Positions 1 to 7,760 of a DNA stretch of 64,000 nucleotides are shown here, piece after piece; positions within the stretch are counted from its first letter, which is position 1, and each line of letters starts with the position of its first letter. Source of the DNA: VYDC01 sp963667515 (GTDB lineage: Bacteria > Chloroflexota > Dehalococcoidia > UBA2979); assembly GCA_963667515.2 (NCBI GenBank), contig CAXXXY010000006.1, positions 620,001-684,000 of the forward strand, written 5' to 3'. Position numbers and translations under genes: made by a program. The notes under the pieces are model-generated. The model made no database searches. It was not told the DNA's origin and worked only from the letters and a program-made list of their open reading frames with translations.

Positions 1-317
1 GTCGAGGTGAAGATGTCGAAGGAGACGCCGAAGCGCTCCCAGACGTCGACGAAGCTCTCGTGGAAGCGTTGCGAGACGGCCTCAGGGGTCGTGCCCTCCT
101 GCTCGGCGCGAACGGTGACCGGCGTGCCGTGCGCGTCGGAGCCCGAGACCATGAGCGTGCGGTGGCCGCGCATCCGGTGGTAGCGCGCGACGATGTCCGC
201 GGGCAGATAGGCCCCCGCGATCTGCCCCGCGTGCAGCGGGCTGTTGGCGTAGGGCCACGCGACGCAGACGAGGACCGTCGAGCCCTCGGCGTCAGCGTCC
301 CGCTCGGTGTCCGGCAT
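1..317 (-). CDS. metG: Methionyl-tRNA synthetase, N-terminal part
   Basis: Cytoplasmic enzyme that charges tRNA-Met with methionine. Only the first 105 codons are in the window; the gene runs off the left edge. The visible protein contains PYANSPLHAGQIAG, the class I nucleotide-binding region with an HAGQ version of the HIGH signature near residues 25-28, then AYLPADIVARYHRMRG and SGSDAHGTPV, all typical of MetG. The ATG at 315-317 is chosen because homology begins about 14 residues later. A structured leader with a T-box-like half may lie upstream at 384-432. Confidence 0.93.
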   Translation of the reverse strand, partial: MPDTERDADAEGSTVLVCVAWPYANSPLHAGQIAGAYLPADIVARYHRMRGHRTLMVSGSDAHGTPVTVRAEQEGTTPEAVSQRFHESFVDVWERFGVSFDIFTS

Positions 318-383
318 CGCGAGATGGTAGCAGCGCCGCCCGCTGCGCCCTACCGCACCCGCGCCCTCCCGCTGCGGGGTGGC

Positions 384-432
384 GCGACGGGGCCGCGTTG
401 CGTCCGCCGGGACGCGGCCGTACCATCGTCGC
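384..432 (-). promoter_or_regulatory. Possible T-box-like antiterminator element upstream of metG
   Basis: On the minus strand GCGACG (rc of 427-432) can pair with CGTCGC (rc of 384-389). Between them is a seven-base ATGGTAC segment followed by a second helix GGCCGCGT/ACGCGGCC. A TGGT segment in a bulge just 5' of such a helix is what a T-box uses to read an uncharged tRNA ending ACCA, which tRNA-Met does. The canonical bulge ends ACC, not ACG, and I cannot identify a Stem I with a specifier, so this is tentative. Confidence 0.25.
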
Positions 433-458
433 AACACGCGCGGCAGGCGCGCAGGTAA

Positions 459-571
459 GCCTCGACGGGGTAGCGCCCCGAGGGCGGAGAGCCGGGGACA
501 CGGCCGGGTGACCCAGCGCATGGCGACGAGGCAGGACCCCACCGGAAGCGGCGGGGTCCTTGTGTTTCTTT
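459..571 (+). promoter_or_regulatory. Structured leader ending in an intrinsic terminator, upstream of the GuaB3 gene
   Basis: A closing helix GCCTCG (459-464)/CGAGGC (527-532) encloses about 60 bases that contain further hairpins, including CGGGG-TAGCG-CCCCG at 465-480. It abuts an intrinsic terminator directly: AGGACCCC (533-540) pairs with GGGGTCCT (553-560), followed by the T-rich tract 561-571. The layout (folded domain, terminator, then a gene 160 bases on) is that of an attenuator or riboswitch for the purine-metabolism gene at 731. I cannot match it to a known riboswitch class. Confidence 0.35.
533..571 (+). terminator. Intrinsic terminator between metG and the GuaB3 gene
   Basis: Eight perfect base pairs (533-540 with 553-560), an inner CCG/CGG extension, a GAAG loop and a downstream tract TGTGTTTCTTT. 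The T-run is only on the plus strand, and no plus-strand gene lies upstream in the window, so attenuation of the downstream gene is the natural reading. Confidence 0.65.
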
Positions 572-730
572 CACCCCCGCCTGCGCCGCCCCCCTTTCCG
601 CCGCCCTGCGGGGCGGCGCGGCGTGTATGGCGATAGCGGATCGTCGGCGGCCCCCCTTGCGGGGGTCGTCGCGTATCGGGCAACGGTGGGTCGGGCAGGA
701 CGGCAGGCGGATCGCTAAGGGGTGGAGTCG

Positions 731-1933
731 ATGACGACGGAGACGCGGCCGGCACCGATGAGCATGGAGGGGGCGGCCGACGAGCCGCCGCGCAAGCAGC
801 TGGAGCACGCCTGGGGCTACGACGACGTGGCGATCGTGCCCGGCGCCGTCACCACCAACCCCGAGCTCGTCGGCACGGCGCTGACGCTGGGTGAGCGCAG
901 CTTCGAGGTGCCGATCCTCGCCTCGGCGATGGACGCCGTCGTCTCGCCGTCGTTCGCGACGGCGCTCTCGCACGCGGGCGGGCTCGCCGTGCTCAACCTC
1001 GAGGGCGTGCAAACCCGCTACGACGACCCCTCCGAGGTGCTCGCGAGCATCGCCGCCGCCGGCCCCGAGGAGTCGACCGCCGTGATCCAGCGCGCCTACG
1101 CGCCGCCGGTCCGCGAGGAGCTCGTCGGCCGCCGCGTCGAGGAGATCCGCGCCGCCGCCGGCGTCGTCGCCGTCTCCGCCACGCCGCAGAGCACCAAGCG
1201 CCTCGGCCCGCTCGCCGTTGAGGCGGGCGCCCACTTCTTCGTCGTGCAGTCCACCGTCACCACCGCCCGCCACGTCTCCAGCTCGCTGCGCGGCCTCCAG
1301 CTCGACGAGCTCGTGCGCCAGCTCGCGCCCGTCCCCGTGCTCGTCGGCAACACCGTCGACTTCCAGGCCACGCTGGAGCTGATGGAGACGGGGATCGCGG
1401 GCGTGCTGGTGGGCGTCGGTCCCGGAGCCGCCTGCACCTCGCGCGAGGTGCTCGGCATCGGCATCCCGCAGGTCTCGGCCACGCTGGAGACGGCGCACGC
1501 ACGCGATGTCTACCTCGCGCGCACGGGGCGCTACGTGCCGATCATCACCGACGGCGGCATCCGCACCGGCGGCGACGTCGCGAAGTCGATCTGCGCGGGC
1601 GCCGACGCCGTGATGATCGGCTCGCCCTTCGCCTCGACCGAGGAGGCGCCCGGCGGCGGCTACCACTGGGGCATGGCGACCCCGCACGCGACGCTGCCGC
1701 GCGGCGTCCGGGTCCGCGTGGGGCAGCCGCACTCGCTGCAGACGCTGCTCTTTGGCCCCACGTCGCGGACGGACGGCACGGAGAACCTCGTGGGCGCGCT
1801 GCGCACCTCGATGGCGACCTGCGGCGCGCAGAGCATCCGCGAGTTCCACTACGCGCGGATGGTGATCGCCCCCGCCATCAAGACGGAGGGCAAGATCTAC
1901 CAGATCGCCCAGCAGCGTTCCGCTGCACCCTAG
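731..1933 (+). CDS. GuaB3-type IMP dehydrogenase-related protein
   Basis: TIM-barrel protein of the IMPDH/GMP reductase superfamily acting in purine nucleotide interconversion. The 400-residue length, no CBS domains and the opening AWGYDDVAIVPG place it in the GuaB3 subgroup common in Actinobacteria and Cyanobacteria. The loop GVGPGAACTSREVLGIG carries the conserved catalytic Cys, and TDGGIRTGGDVAKSICAGAD is the phosphate-binding strand-loop. GuaB3 proteins have been proposed to act as GMP reductases rather than IMPDH; the substrate cannot be told here. ATG 731 is preferred over GTG 722 because AAGGGG sits 8 bases before it. The last codons (QQRSAAP) and the stop lie inside a dispersed hairpin repeat. 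Confidence 0.85.
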   Translation: MTTETRPAPMSMEGAADEPPRKQLEHAWGYDDVAIVPGAVTTNPELVGTALTLGERSFEVPILASAMDAVVSPSFATALSHAGGLAVLNLEGVQTRYDDPSEVLASIAAAGPEESTAVIQRAYAPPVREELVGRRVEEIRAAAGVVAVSATPQSTKRLGPLAVEAGAHFFVVQSTVTTARHVSSSLRGLQLDELVRQLAPVPVLVGNTVDFQATLELMETGIAGVLVGVGPGAACTSREVLGIGIPQVSATLETAHARDVYLARTGRYVPIITDGGIRTGGDVAKSICAGADAVMIGSPFASTEEAPGGGYHWGMATPHATLPRGVRVRVGQPHSLQTLLFGPTSRTDGTENLVGALRTSMATCGAQSIREFHYARMVIAPAIKTEGKIYQIAQQRSAAP

Positions 1934-1972
1934 GGGCTGCCAGCAGCGTTCCGCTGCACTCGAGGGGCTGCC
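1911..1972 (+). repeat. Dispersed hairpin repeat, two tandem units
   Basis: Two adjacent copies of GCAGCG-TTC-CGCTGC followed by a CCCTAGGGGCTGCC or CTCGAGGGGCTGCC flank (1911-1940 and 1942-1972). The first copy encodes the end of the GuaB3 protein and supplies its TAG stop. Confidence 0.85.
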
Positions 1973-2080
1973 GCGTTTGCGAGAGGGCTAGCCAGCCGCG
2001 TGCGCATGCGGCGGGTGTGAGGTCGCGAGCGGCCGAGTGGCTCGGGCGGGGGCCCTCGCGCGGGCGGACGGGATCGGCGT

Positions 2081-2613
2081 GTGGAGATCGCGCTCACTCT
2101 GGGCCGCCTGCGTCCGTGGCTGCCGGGCGATGCCGGTGCCTGGTCACGCACGCGAACAACCGCAACGTCTCCCGGTATCTGCGAGACGCGTTCCCTTTCC
2201 CGTACACCGAGGCCGACGCGACGACGTGGCTCGAGCGGAACTCCGACCGCGATCCGGCGACGAACTTCGCGATCGATCTCGACGGGGAGGCCGCGGGGAG
2301 CGTGGGTCTTCGGCTGCAGCAAGACATCTATCGGCGCACCGCCGAGATCGGCTACTGGCTCGGCGAGGCGCACTGGCGGCGCGGCATCGCGACCGAGGCG
2401 GTGCGGGCGATGACGGCCTACGGCTTAGAGAGCTTCGACATCATGCGCATGGAGGCGGATGTCTTCGCGCCCAACGATGCATCGGCGCGCGTGCTCGCGC
2501 AGTGCGGCTACCGCTGCGAGGGGCGCCTCCGCGATCGCATCACCAAGGACGGGCAGAGCATGGACGCGCTGCACTACTCGATCGTGCGCGGCGAGTGGTC
2601 CCGCGACCGCTAG
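2081..2613 (+). pseudogene. GNAT acetyltransferase (RimJ/RimL type) with a frameshift
   Basis: An N-acetyltransferase of the RimJ/RimL-like GNAT family that would acetylate an amine using acetyl-CoA. The N-terminus reads VEIALTLGRLRPWLPGDAGA from GTG 2081. The rest (THANNRNVSRYLRDAFPFPY, then the acetyl-CoA loop region WRRGIATEAVRAM and the C-terminal AQCGYRCEGRLRD) is in the next frame. The switch lies near 2133-2142 in GGTGCCTGGTC; one extra C would restore one continuous protein of about 177 residues. It is either a recent pseudogene or a base-call error. No partner gene is obvious. Confidence 0.75.
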
Positions 2614-2650
2614 CTCGCCGCCCACTCGGCTCGGAAGCCCTCTCGCAGGC

Positions 2651-2713
2651 GCGGCAGCCCCTCGGGTGCAGCGGAACGCTGCCGGAAGCCCCTAGGGTCG
2701 AGCGGAACGCTCG
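2651..2713 (+). repeat. Dispersed hairpin repeat, two tandem units
   Basis: Two copies in the opposite sense to the 1911 pair. One has stem GCAGCG-GAA-CGCTGC (2651-2684), the other stem CGAGCG-GAA-CGCTCG (2685-2713), each preceded by a GCCCCTCGGG or GCCCCTAGGG flank. The second overlaps the 3' end of prmC, whose last residues SARP and TAG stop are encoded by the repeat. Confidence 0.85.
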
Positions 2714-3675
2714 TAGCCGAGGCGCGCCTCGATGACGCGCGCGCTGCCGCGCAGATCGCGGTGGCGGCGGAGATCGAGGTCGATGTGGGGGCCGAGCGCC
2801 TCGCGCAGCAGATCCTCGACGAAGGCCGCCTGCCCCGCGCCCACCTCCAGCAGCACGGCGCGCGGGCCGGCGGCGAGGTGCGCGGGGAGCTGCGCGACGA
2901 GGCGGCGGATCACGTCGAGGCCGTCCTCGCCGCCGTCCACGGCCAGCACCGGCTCCGCCTCGCGGATCTCGGCGGGGAGGCGCGCCAGCTCCTCGCTGGG
3001 GATGTAGGGCAGGTTCGCGACGACCACGTCGACGGGCTCGCCCAGCGGCTCCAGCAGGTCGCCCGCGAGCAGCACGACGCGACCCTCGACGCCGAGGCGG
3101 CGCCGGTTGCGCCCCGCCCACGCCAGCGCCGCCGTCGAGGCGTCGATCGCGATCACGCTCGCCGTCGGCGCGTGCCGCGCGAGCGCGAGCGCCACCGTGC
3201 CCGGCCCCGCCCCCACATCGACGACTCGCACGCGGCGCCGCACAACGGGGTGCTCGCGGATGGCGGCGAGCGCCGCCTCCACCAGCGTCTCCGTCTCCGG
3301 CCGCGGGATCAGCGCGCCGGGGCCCACGAGGTAGCTCAGCCCGTGGAACTCGCGCACGCCTCGGATGTAGGCGAGCGGCTCGCCGCCGAGCCGGCGGTCG
3401 AGCAGCGTCTCGAAGCGCTGCCACGCCTCGACGCCGGGCGGCTCGGCGCCGCGCGCGATCACCTGCGCTCGATCCAGCCCCGCCGCCTCGCCGTAGAGCA
3501 GCTCCGCCTCCAGCCGCGCCTCGGCGTCGTCGTCGGCGCGCCGCCGCACGAGCAGCTGCGCCGCCGCCTCGCTCAGCAGCGCGCGCAGCGGCCCCACGGG
3601 CACGAAGCCCGGCGTGTCATCGCCGCTGGGCGTGGGCGCGTCGCTCGAGGCGCCGCGCGCGTCCGGCTCGGCCAT
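2692..3675 (-). CDS. prmC: Peptide chain release factor N5-glutamine methyltransferase
   Basis: SAM-dependent methyltransferase that methylates the Gln of the GGQ motif in release factors, tuning termination. The 327-residue protein has the PrmC N-terminal helical domain, then the Rossmann fold: VVDVGAGPGTVALALA (SAM motif I) and the catalytic signature VVANLPYIP, an NLPY form of NPPY. Start ATG 3673-3675 is preceded by GGGGAG. No prfA is next to it here. The C-terminus ERSARP and stop come from the dispersed repeat. A divergent gene starts 130 bases away. Confidence 0.9.
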   Translation of the reverse strand: MAEPDARGASSDAPTPSGDDTPGFVPVGPLRALLSEAAAQLLVRRRADDDAEARLEAELLYGEAAGLDRAQVIARGAEPPGVEAWQRFETLLDRRLGGEPLAYIRGVREFHGLSYLVGPGALIPRPETETLVEAALAAIREHPVVRRRVRVVDVGAGPGTVALALARHAPTASVIAIDASTAALAWAGRNRRRLGVEGRVVLLAGDLLEPLGEPVDVVVANLPYIPSEELARLPAEIREAEPVLAVDGGEDGLDVIRRLVAQLPAHLAAGPRAVLLEVGAGQAAFVEDLLREALGPHIDLDLRRHRDLRGSARVIEARLGYERSARP

Positions 3676-3805
3676 CGCTCCCCTGTCCGACCTCCGAGGA
3701 CGCCGCCACGATATCGCCCGCGCGGGCAGGGCGCGGCGCCCCCCCGCCCGCTGATAGGATCGGCCGCCGCGCCCTGCCCGTGGGCGGCCCATGCGAGGAG
3801 GAGCG

Positions 3806-4774
3806 ATGCGCGCGGTCCGCGTCCACGAGCCGGGCGGCCCCGAGGCGCTGCGCCTCGAGGAGCTGCCGGCGCCCGAGCCCGGCCGCGGCGAGGTCCGCGT
3901 CGCCGTCGCGGCGGCCGGTGTCAACTTCATCGACATCTACCAGCGCGAGGGCCTCTACCCGATGGAGCGCCCGTTCACGGCGGGCTCCGAGGCCGCGGGC
4001 ACCGTCGACGCGGTGGGCGCAGGCGTCGAGGGGCTCGCGCTCGGGGACCTCGTCGCCTACAGCGGCGTGCTCGGCGCCTACGCGGAGCAGGCCGTCGTCG
4101 CCGCCGATCGGGTCGTGCGCGTGCCCGCCGGCGTCGAGGCGCTGCAGGCGGCGGCGCTGATGCTGCAGGGGATGACCGCGCACTACCTCGCCGTCGACAC
4201 CTTCCCGCTCGCGGCAGAGCACACCGCGCTGGTGCACGCGGCCGCGGGCGGCGTCGGGCTGCTGCTCACGCAGATCGCGAAGCGGTGCGGCGCCACCGTG
4301 ATCGGCACCGTCTCGACCGAGGACAAGGCGGAGCTCGCGACGCGCGCCGGTGCCGACCACGTGATCCTCTACCGCGACCGGGACTTCGTCGCCGAGACGG
4401 AGCGGCTCGTGGGCGCGCACGCCGTGGACGTCGTCTACGACTCGGTGGGGCGCGACACGCTGCGCGGCTCGATGCGGCTGCTGCGCCCGCGCGGGATGCT
4501 CGTCTCCTACGGCCAGTCGAGCGGCCCGCCCGAGCCGATCGAGACGCACGAGCTGCAGGGCGCGGGCAGCATCTTCCTGACGCGGCCCAGCCTCGCCCAC
4601 TACAGCGCCCGCCGCGAGGAGCTGGAGCGCCGCGCCACGGAGCTCTTCGGCTGGGTCGCCTCTGGCGAGCTCGCGCTGCGCATCGACCGGCAGCTCCCGC
4701 TCGCCGAGGCCGCGGAGGCGCAGCGGCTGCTCGCCTCCCGCGCGACGGCCGGCAAGCTGCTCCTCCTGCCCTAG
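3806..4774 (+). CDS. Zinc-free quinone oxidoreductase (QOR/MDR family)
   Basis: NADPH-dependent reductase of the medium-chain family that reduces quinones or activated enones by hydride transfer. It is 322 residues with the GroES-like N-domain (PFTAGSEAAGTV) and a Rossmann domain whose nucleotide-binding turn is HAAAGGVGLLLTQIAK. The structural-zinc cysteines of alcohol dehydrogenases are absent, as in QOR. ATG 3806 is preferred over ATG 3791 because GAGGAG (3795-3802) sits just before it. A TAGGAT hexamer at 3755-3760 is a possible -10. Physiological substrate unknown. Confidence 0.85.
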   Translation: MRAVRVHEPGGPEALRLEELPAPEPGRGEVRVAVAAAGVNFIDIYQREGLYPMERPFTAGSEAAGTVDAVGAGVEGLALGDLVAYSGVLGAYAEQAVVAADRVVRVPAGVEALQAAALMLQGMTAHYLAVDTFPLAAEHTALVHAAAGGVGLLLTQIAKRCGATVIGTVSTEDKAELATRAGADHVILYRDRDFVAETERLVGAHAVDVVYDSVGRDTLRGSMRLLRPRGMLVSYGQSSGPPEPIETHELQGAGSIFLTRPSLAHYSARREELERRATELFGWVASGELALRIDRQLPLAEAAEAQRLLASRATAGKLLLLP

Positions 4775-4867
4775 TTTTCGAGGGGGGCAGAGCGTCTGCT
4801 CCCGGCGAGGCCGGAGCGAGCGCCCTGCCCGCGAGCGACCACCGCCGAGCCGCGCTATCCTCTAGCG

Positions 4868-5758
4868 GTGAGCGAGCTGCGCATCCTCGAGCGCCCGGAG
4901 CTCCGTCGACCGCTGCTGATCACGGCCTTCGCCGGGTGGAACGACGCGGGAAGCGCCGCCACCGGGGTGATCCGCTACATGCTGCGTCGCTGGCGCTCGG
5001 AGACGCTCGCCGAGATCGATCCCGAGCCCTTCTACGACTTCACGCAGGCGCGGCCGACGGTGCGCATCGCCGACGGCGAGCGCGTCATCGAGTGGCCGCA
5101 GAACCGCTTCTCGTGGCACCGGATCGAGGGCGCGGACCGCGACCTGATCCTGCTCTCGGGGATCGAGCCGCACCTCGGCTGGCGCCACTACGTCGGCTGC
5201 GTGCTGGAGCTCTGCCGCGCCTTCGAGGTCTCGGGCGTGATCACGCTGGGCGCGCTACTCGCCGAGGTCAGCCACGTGCGTCCCGTGCCGCTGATCGGAT
5301 CCTCCGCCGACGAGGAGCTGGCGCGGCGCCTCGATCTCAGCGCCGAGAGCGCGAGCCGCTACGAGGGGCCGACGGGCGTGGTCGGCGTGCTCTCGCAGGC
5401 GGTGCGCGACGCCGGTCTCGCCACCGCGTCGCTGTGGGCCAGCGTCCCGTTCTACGTGAACGCCTCGCCCAACCCGAAGGGCGCGCTCGCCATCCTCGAG
5501 CGGCTCAACGGCGGGCTCGAGCTCGACCTCTCACTGCACGACCTCGAGGTCTTCGCAGCCCGGTTCGACGCGCAGGTGCAGGCGGAGATCGACAAGGATC
5601 CGCAGATGGTGGAGTACGCGCGCCGCATCGAGGAGCAGCTGGACGAGGCGGAGGAGGAGGGCGCGCCCCGCGCCGGGCAGCCCCCCGCCGAGCTCCTCGA
5701 CGCTGGGGCGATGGTTGAGGAGCTGGAGCGCTTCCTCCGCGAGCAGCGCGACTCCTAG
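4868..5758 (+). CDS. PAC2 family protein
   Basis: Member of the PAC2 (proteasome assembly chaperone 2-like) family widespread in actinobacteria and archaea; the bacterial molecular role is not established. The 296-residue protein starts with LLITAFAGWNDAGSAATGV, the family hallmark, and has the conserved LSGIEPHLGWRHYV and GALLAEVSHVRPVPLIG segments and an acidic, probably helical tail. GTG 4868 is the likely start. A TATCCT hexamer at 4856-4861 lies only six bases upstream, so if it is the -10 the mRNA would be leaderless. No proteasome genes are in the window. Confidence 0.85.
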   Translation: MSELRILERPELRRPLLITAFAGWNDAGSAATGVIRYMLRRWRSETLAEIDPEPFYDFTQARPTVRIADGERVIEWPQNRFSWHRIEGADRDLILLSGIEPHLGWRHYVGCVLELCRAFEVSGVITLGALLAEVSHVRPVPLIGSSADEELARRLDLSAESASRYEGPTGVVGVLSQAVRDAGLATASLWASVPFYVNASPNPKGALAILERLNGGLELDLSLHDLEVFAARFDAQVQAEIDKDPQMVEYARRIEEQLDEAEEEGAPRAGQPPAELLDAGAMVEELERFLREQRDS

Positions 5759-5815
5759 CCTCGCGCGCCCGCGCCCGATCGCTGCGCAGCCCCGCAGCGG
5801 TGCTCGCCGGCCGTC

Positions 5816-5843
5816 TTGCCCTCTCGCGCCGCGGTGCTATGCT
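5816..5843 (+). promoter_or_regulatory. Probable promoter of the pyr operon
   Basis: TTGCCC (5816-5821) and TATGCT (5838-5843) are separated by 16 bases and lie about 25 bases before the PyrR leader. Both resemble housekeeping sigma hexamers. Assigned by position and sequence only. Confidence 0.45.
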
Positions 5844-5865
5844 CGCTCCAACGAAGTGCGCGTGT

Positions 5866-5991
5866 CTTTAAGCCGGTCCCGCGAGGCCGGGAAGGGGCGC
5901 AGAATGTCCGGCACCTGCTGCGCGCCTTCCGCGCCCGCTCTCCGGGGCGCCGCATTGGAGCCGTTGCCCTCCGCGTGGAGGGTTTCTTTTT
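5866..5991 (+). promoter_or_regulatory. pyr attenuator leader (PyrR-binding loop and terminator)
   Basis: The segment CTTTAAGCCGGTCCCGCGAG followed by GCCGGGAAGG (5866-5895) matches the conserved PyrR anti-antiterminator, known from Bacillus and mycobacteria (a TTTAA-like start, a CCCGCGAGGC loop and a purine-rich AAGGGG end). About 70 bases on, CCCTCC (5967-5972) pairs with GGAGGG (5977-5982) followed by TTTCTTTTT, an intrinsic terminator. With UMP bound, PyrR would favour the terminator and shut off the operon downstream. Confidence 0.85.
5967..5991 (+). terminator. Attenuation terminator of the pyr operon
   Basis: Six-pair stem CCCTCC/GGAGGG with GCGT loop and nine-base T-rich tract, 43 bases upstream of the pyrR start. 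It is the conditional terminator of the leader at 5866-5991. Confidence 0.8.
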
Positions 5992-6033
5992 GCCTTTCGC
6001 CCTCCGCATCTCGCGGCGACGGCGGGCGCTCCC

Positions 6034-6618
6034 GTGGCTGAGCCCGCCACGCGACCCGCCGCCGCGCCCGAGGACATCGCGGGGGCCACCGTGCTCGACG
6101 CGGCGGGCGTGCGCCGCACCATCACCCGCATGGCGCACGAGATCGCCGAGCGCAACGAGGGCGTGGGCGACGTGGTGCTCGTCGGCGTGCAGAGCCGCGG
6201 CGTCCCGCTGGCCCGCCGCCTCGCCGACGAGATCGAGCGCTTCGAGCGGGAGCGGCCGCTGCTCGGCGCGCTCGACGTGACGATGCACCGCGACGACTTC
6301 GCGGCGCGCGGGCTGCGCAGCGAGCCGCGCGAGAGCGCGCTGCCCGACATCGAGGGGCGCGTGGTCGTCCTCGTCGACGACGTGCTCTACACCGGGCGCA
6401 CGGTGCGCGCCGCGCTGGACGCCCTCGCCGACTTCGGGCGGCCGCGCTCGGCGCGCCTCGCCGTGCTCGTCGACCGCGGCCACCGCGAGCTCCCCATCCG
6501 CGCCGACATCGTCGGCAAGAACATCCCCACCGCGCCCGACGACTCGGTGCGCGTGCTGCTGGCGGAGGAGGACGGCCGCGACGCTGTGCTCGTGCTGCCG
6601 GGGAGGAGCCGCTCATGA
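6034..6618 (+). CDS. pyrR: Bifunctional pyr operon regulator / uracil phosphoribosyltransferase
   Basis: RNA-binding attenuation protein that senses UMP/PRPP and can also form UMP from uracil. It is 194 residues; the PRPP-binding loop is VVVLVDDVLYTGRTVRAAL, preceded by GVQSRGVPLARRLADEI and followed by LVDRGHRELPIRADIVGKN, all standard PyrR blocks. The GTG start at 6034 leaves a short Ala/Pro-rich leader before the first conserved block. It is the first gene of the operon its own leader controls, and its stop overlaps the pyrB start by four bases (ATGA). Confidence 0.95.
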   Translation: MAEPATRPAAAPEDIAGATVLDAAGVRRTITRMAHEIAERNEGVGDVVLVGVQSRGVPLARRLADEIERFERERPLLGALDVTMHRDDFAARGLRSEPRESALPDIEGRVVVLVDDVLYTGRTVRAALDALADFGRPRSARLAVLVDRGHRELPIRADIVGKNIPTAPDDSVRVLLAEEDGRDAVLVLPGRSRS

Positions 6619-7760
6619 CCGCCCAGCTGCCCGGGAGCCGCACGACGACCCCCGAGGCGTCGAGCGCTCCGCCCGATGCGCCTGCCGCGCCAGCCGCGAA
6701 CGGCGCCGCCGCGCCGCACGTCGAGGGCGCGACTCCGACCGTGGGGGGCGCGCCCGCGGAGCCGGCCGCCGCCGGCGGGCTGCCGTGGACGCAGCGCCAC
6801 CTGCTGGACCTGGACGTCGTGCCGTCTCCGGAGATCGAGTCGGTGCTGCTGCTCGCCGATCGCATGCTGGAGGTGCTGAAGCGCCGCATCGCGCGCGTGC
6901 CCACGCTGCGCGGCTTCACCGTCTTCACGCTCTTCTACGAGGCGTCCACCCGCACGCGCGCCTCGTTCGAGCTGGCGGGCAAGGTGCTGGGCGCCGACGT
7001 GGTGAACGTCAGCCCCCAGAGCTCCTCCGTGCAGAAAGGCGAGTCGCTGGTGGACACGGTGCGCACGCTCTCCGCGATGGAGGCGGACGCGATCGTGCTG
7101 CGCCACTCGAGCGCGGGGGCGCCCTACCTCGCGGCCGGCCACGCCGACGCCTCGGTCGTGAACGCGGGGGACGGCGCGCACGCCCACCCCACGCAGGCGC
7201 TGCTGGACCTCTACACGATCCGCCGCGAGCTCGGGAGCATCGCCGGCCGGCGCGTGGTGATGATCGGCGACATCGCGCACTCGCGCGTCGCGCGCTCCGA
7301 CATCTGGGGGCTGACCGCGATGGGCGCCGAGGTGGTGATCTGCGGCCCGCCGACCCTGCTGCCCCGCGGCCTGCGCCCCGGCGAGCGGCCCGCGCACGCG
7401 GCGGACGCGCTGCCGTCGGTGCGCGTGGAGACCGACATCGATCGTGCGATCGAGGGTGCCGACGTGGTGATGGCGCTGCGCCTGCAGAGCGAGCGGCAGC
7501 AGGGCGGCCTGCTCCCCTCGCTCCGCGAGTACGCGCGGCTCTACCAGGTCACGTCGGAGCGCTTAGCGCTGGCGCGGCCGGGCGCGCTGCTGATGCACCC
7601 CGGCCCCAAGAACGAGGGCGTGGAGATCGCCGCCGACGTCGCCGCGGGCAGCCACTCGATCATCGAGCAGCAGGTGACCAACGGCGTCGCCGTGCGCATG
7701 GCGCTGCTCTACCTGCTCTCGGGCCGGGTCGATCCGGCGCTGCTGGAGGCACGCCCATGA
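6615..7760 (+). CDS. pyrB: Aspartate carbamoyltransferase catalytic subunit
   Basis: Transfers the carbamoyl group from carbamoyl phosphate to aspartate, the first committed pyrimidine step. The 381-residue chain carries the phosphate-binding FYEASTRTRASFE, the SSVQKGESLVDT loop and GDGAHAHPTQALLDL. It has an extra low-complexity Ala/Pro-rich N-terminal stretch of about 55 residues. No pyrI regulatory subunit is nearby, consistent with a PyrR-regulated unregulated trimer. Overlaps pyrR and pyrC by ATGA junctions. Confidence 0.95.
   Translation: MTAQLPGSRTTTPEASSAPPDAPAAPAANGAAAPHVEGATPTVGGAPAEPAAAGGLPWTQRHLLDLDVVPSPEIESVLLLADRMLEVLKRRIARVPTLRGFTVFTLFYEASTRTRASFELAGKVLGADVVNVSPQSSSVQKGESLVDTVRTLSAMEADAIVLRHSSAGAPYLAAGHADASVVNAGDGAHAHPTQALLDLYTIRRELGSIAGRRVVMIGDIAHSRVARSDIWGLTAMGAEVVICGPPTLLPRGLRPGERPAHAADALPSVRVETDIDRAIEGADVVMALRLQSERQQGGLLPSLREYARLYQVTSERLALARPGALLMHPGPKNEGVEIAADVAAGSHSIIEQQVTNGVAVRMALLYLLSGRVDPALLEARP

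Noticed and set aside
453..571. Assignment of the leader to a named riboswitch (TPP, ZTP, SAM, c-di-AMP, guanidine)
   Set aside because: I compared the remembered consensus cores and none matched well enough.
2761..5718. Open frame of 985 codons on the plus strand
   Set aside because: Antisense/out-of-frame shadow of prmC and overlapping the QOR and PAC2 genes; Arg/Ala-rich with no family motif, as expected at this GC content.
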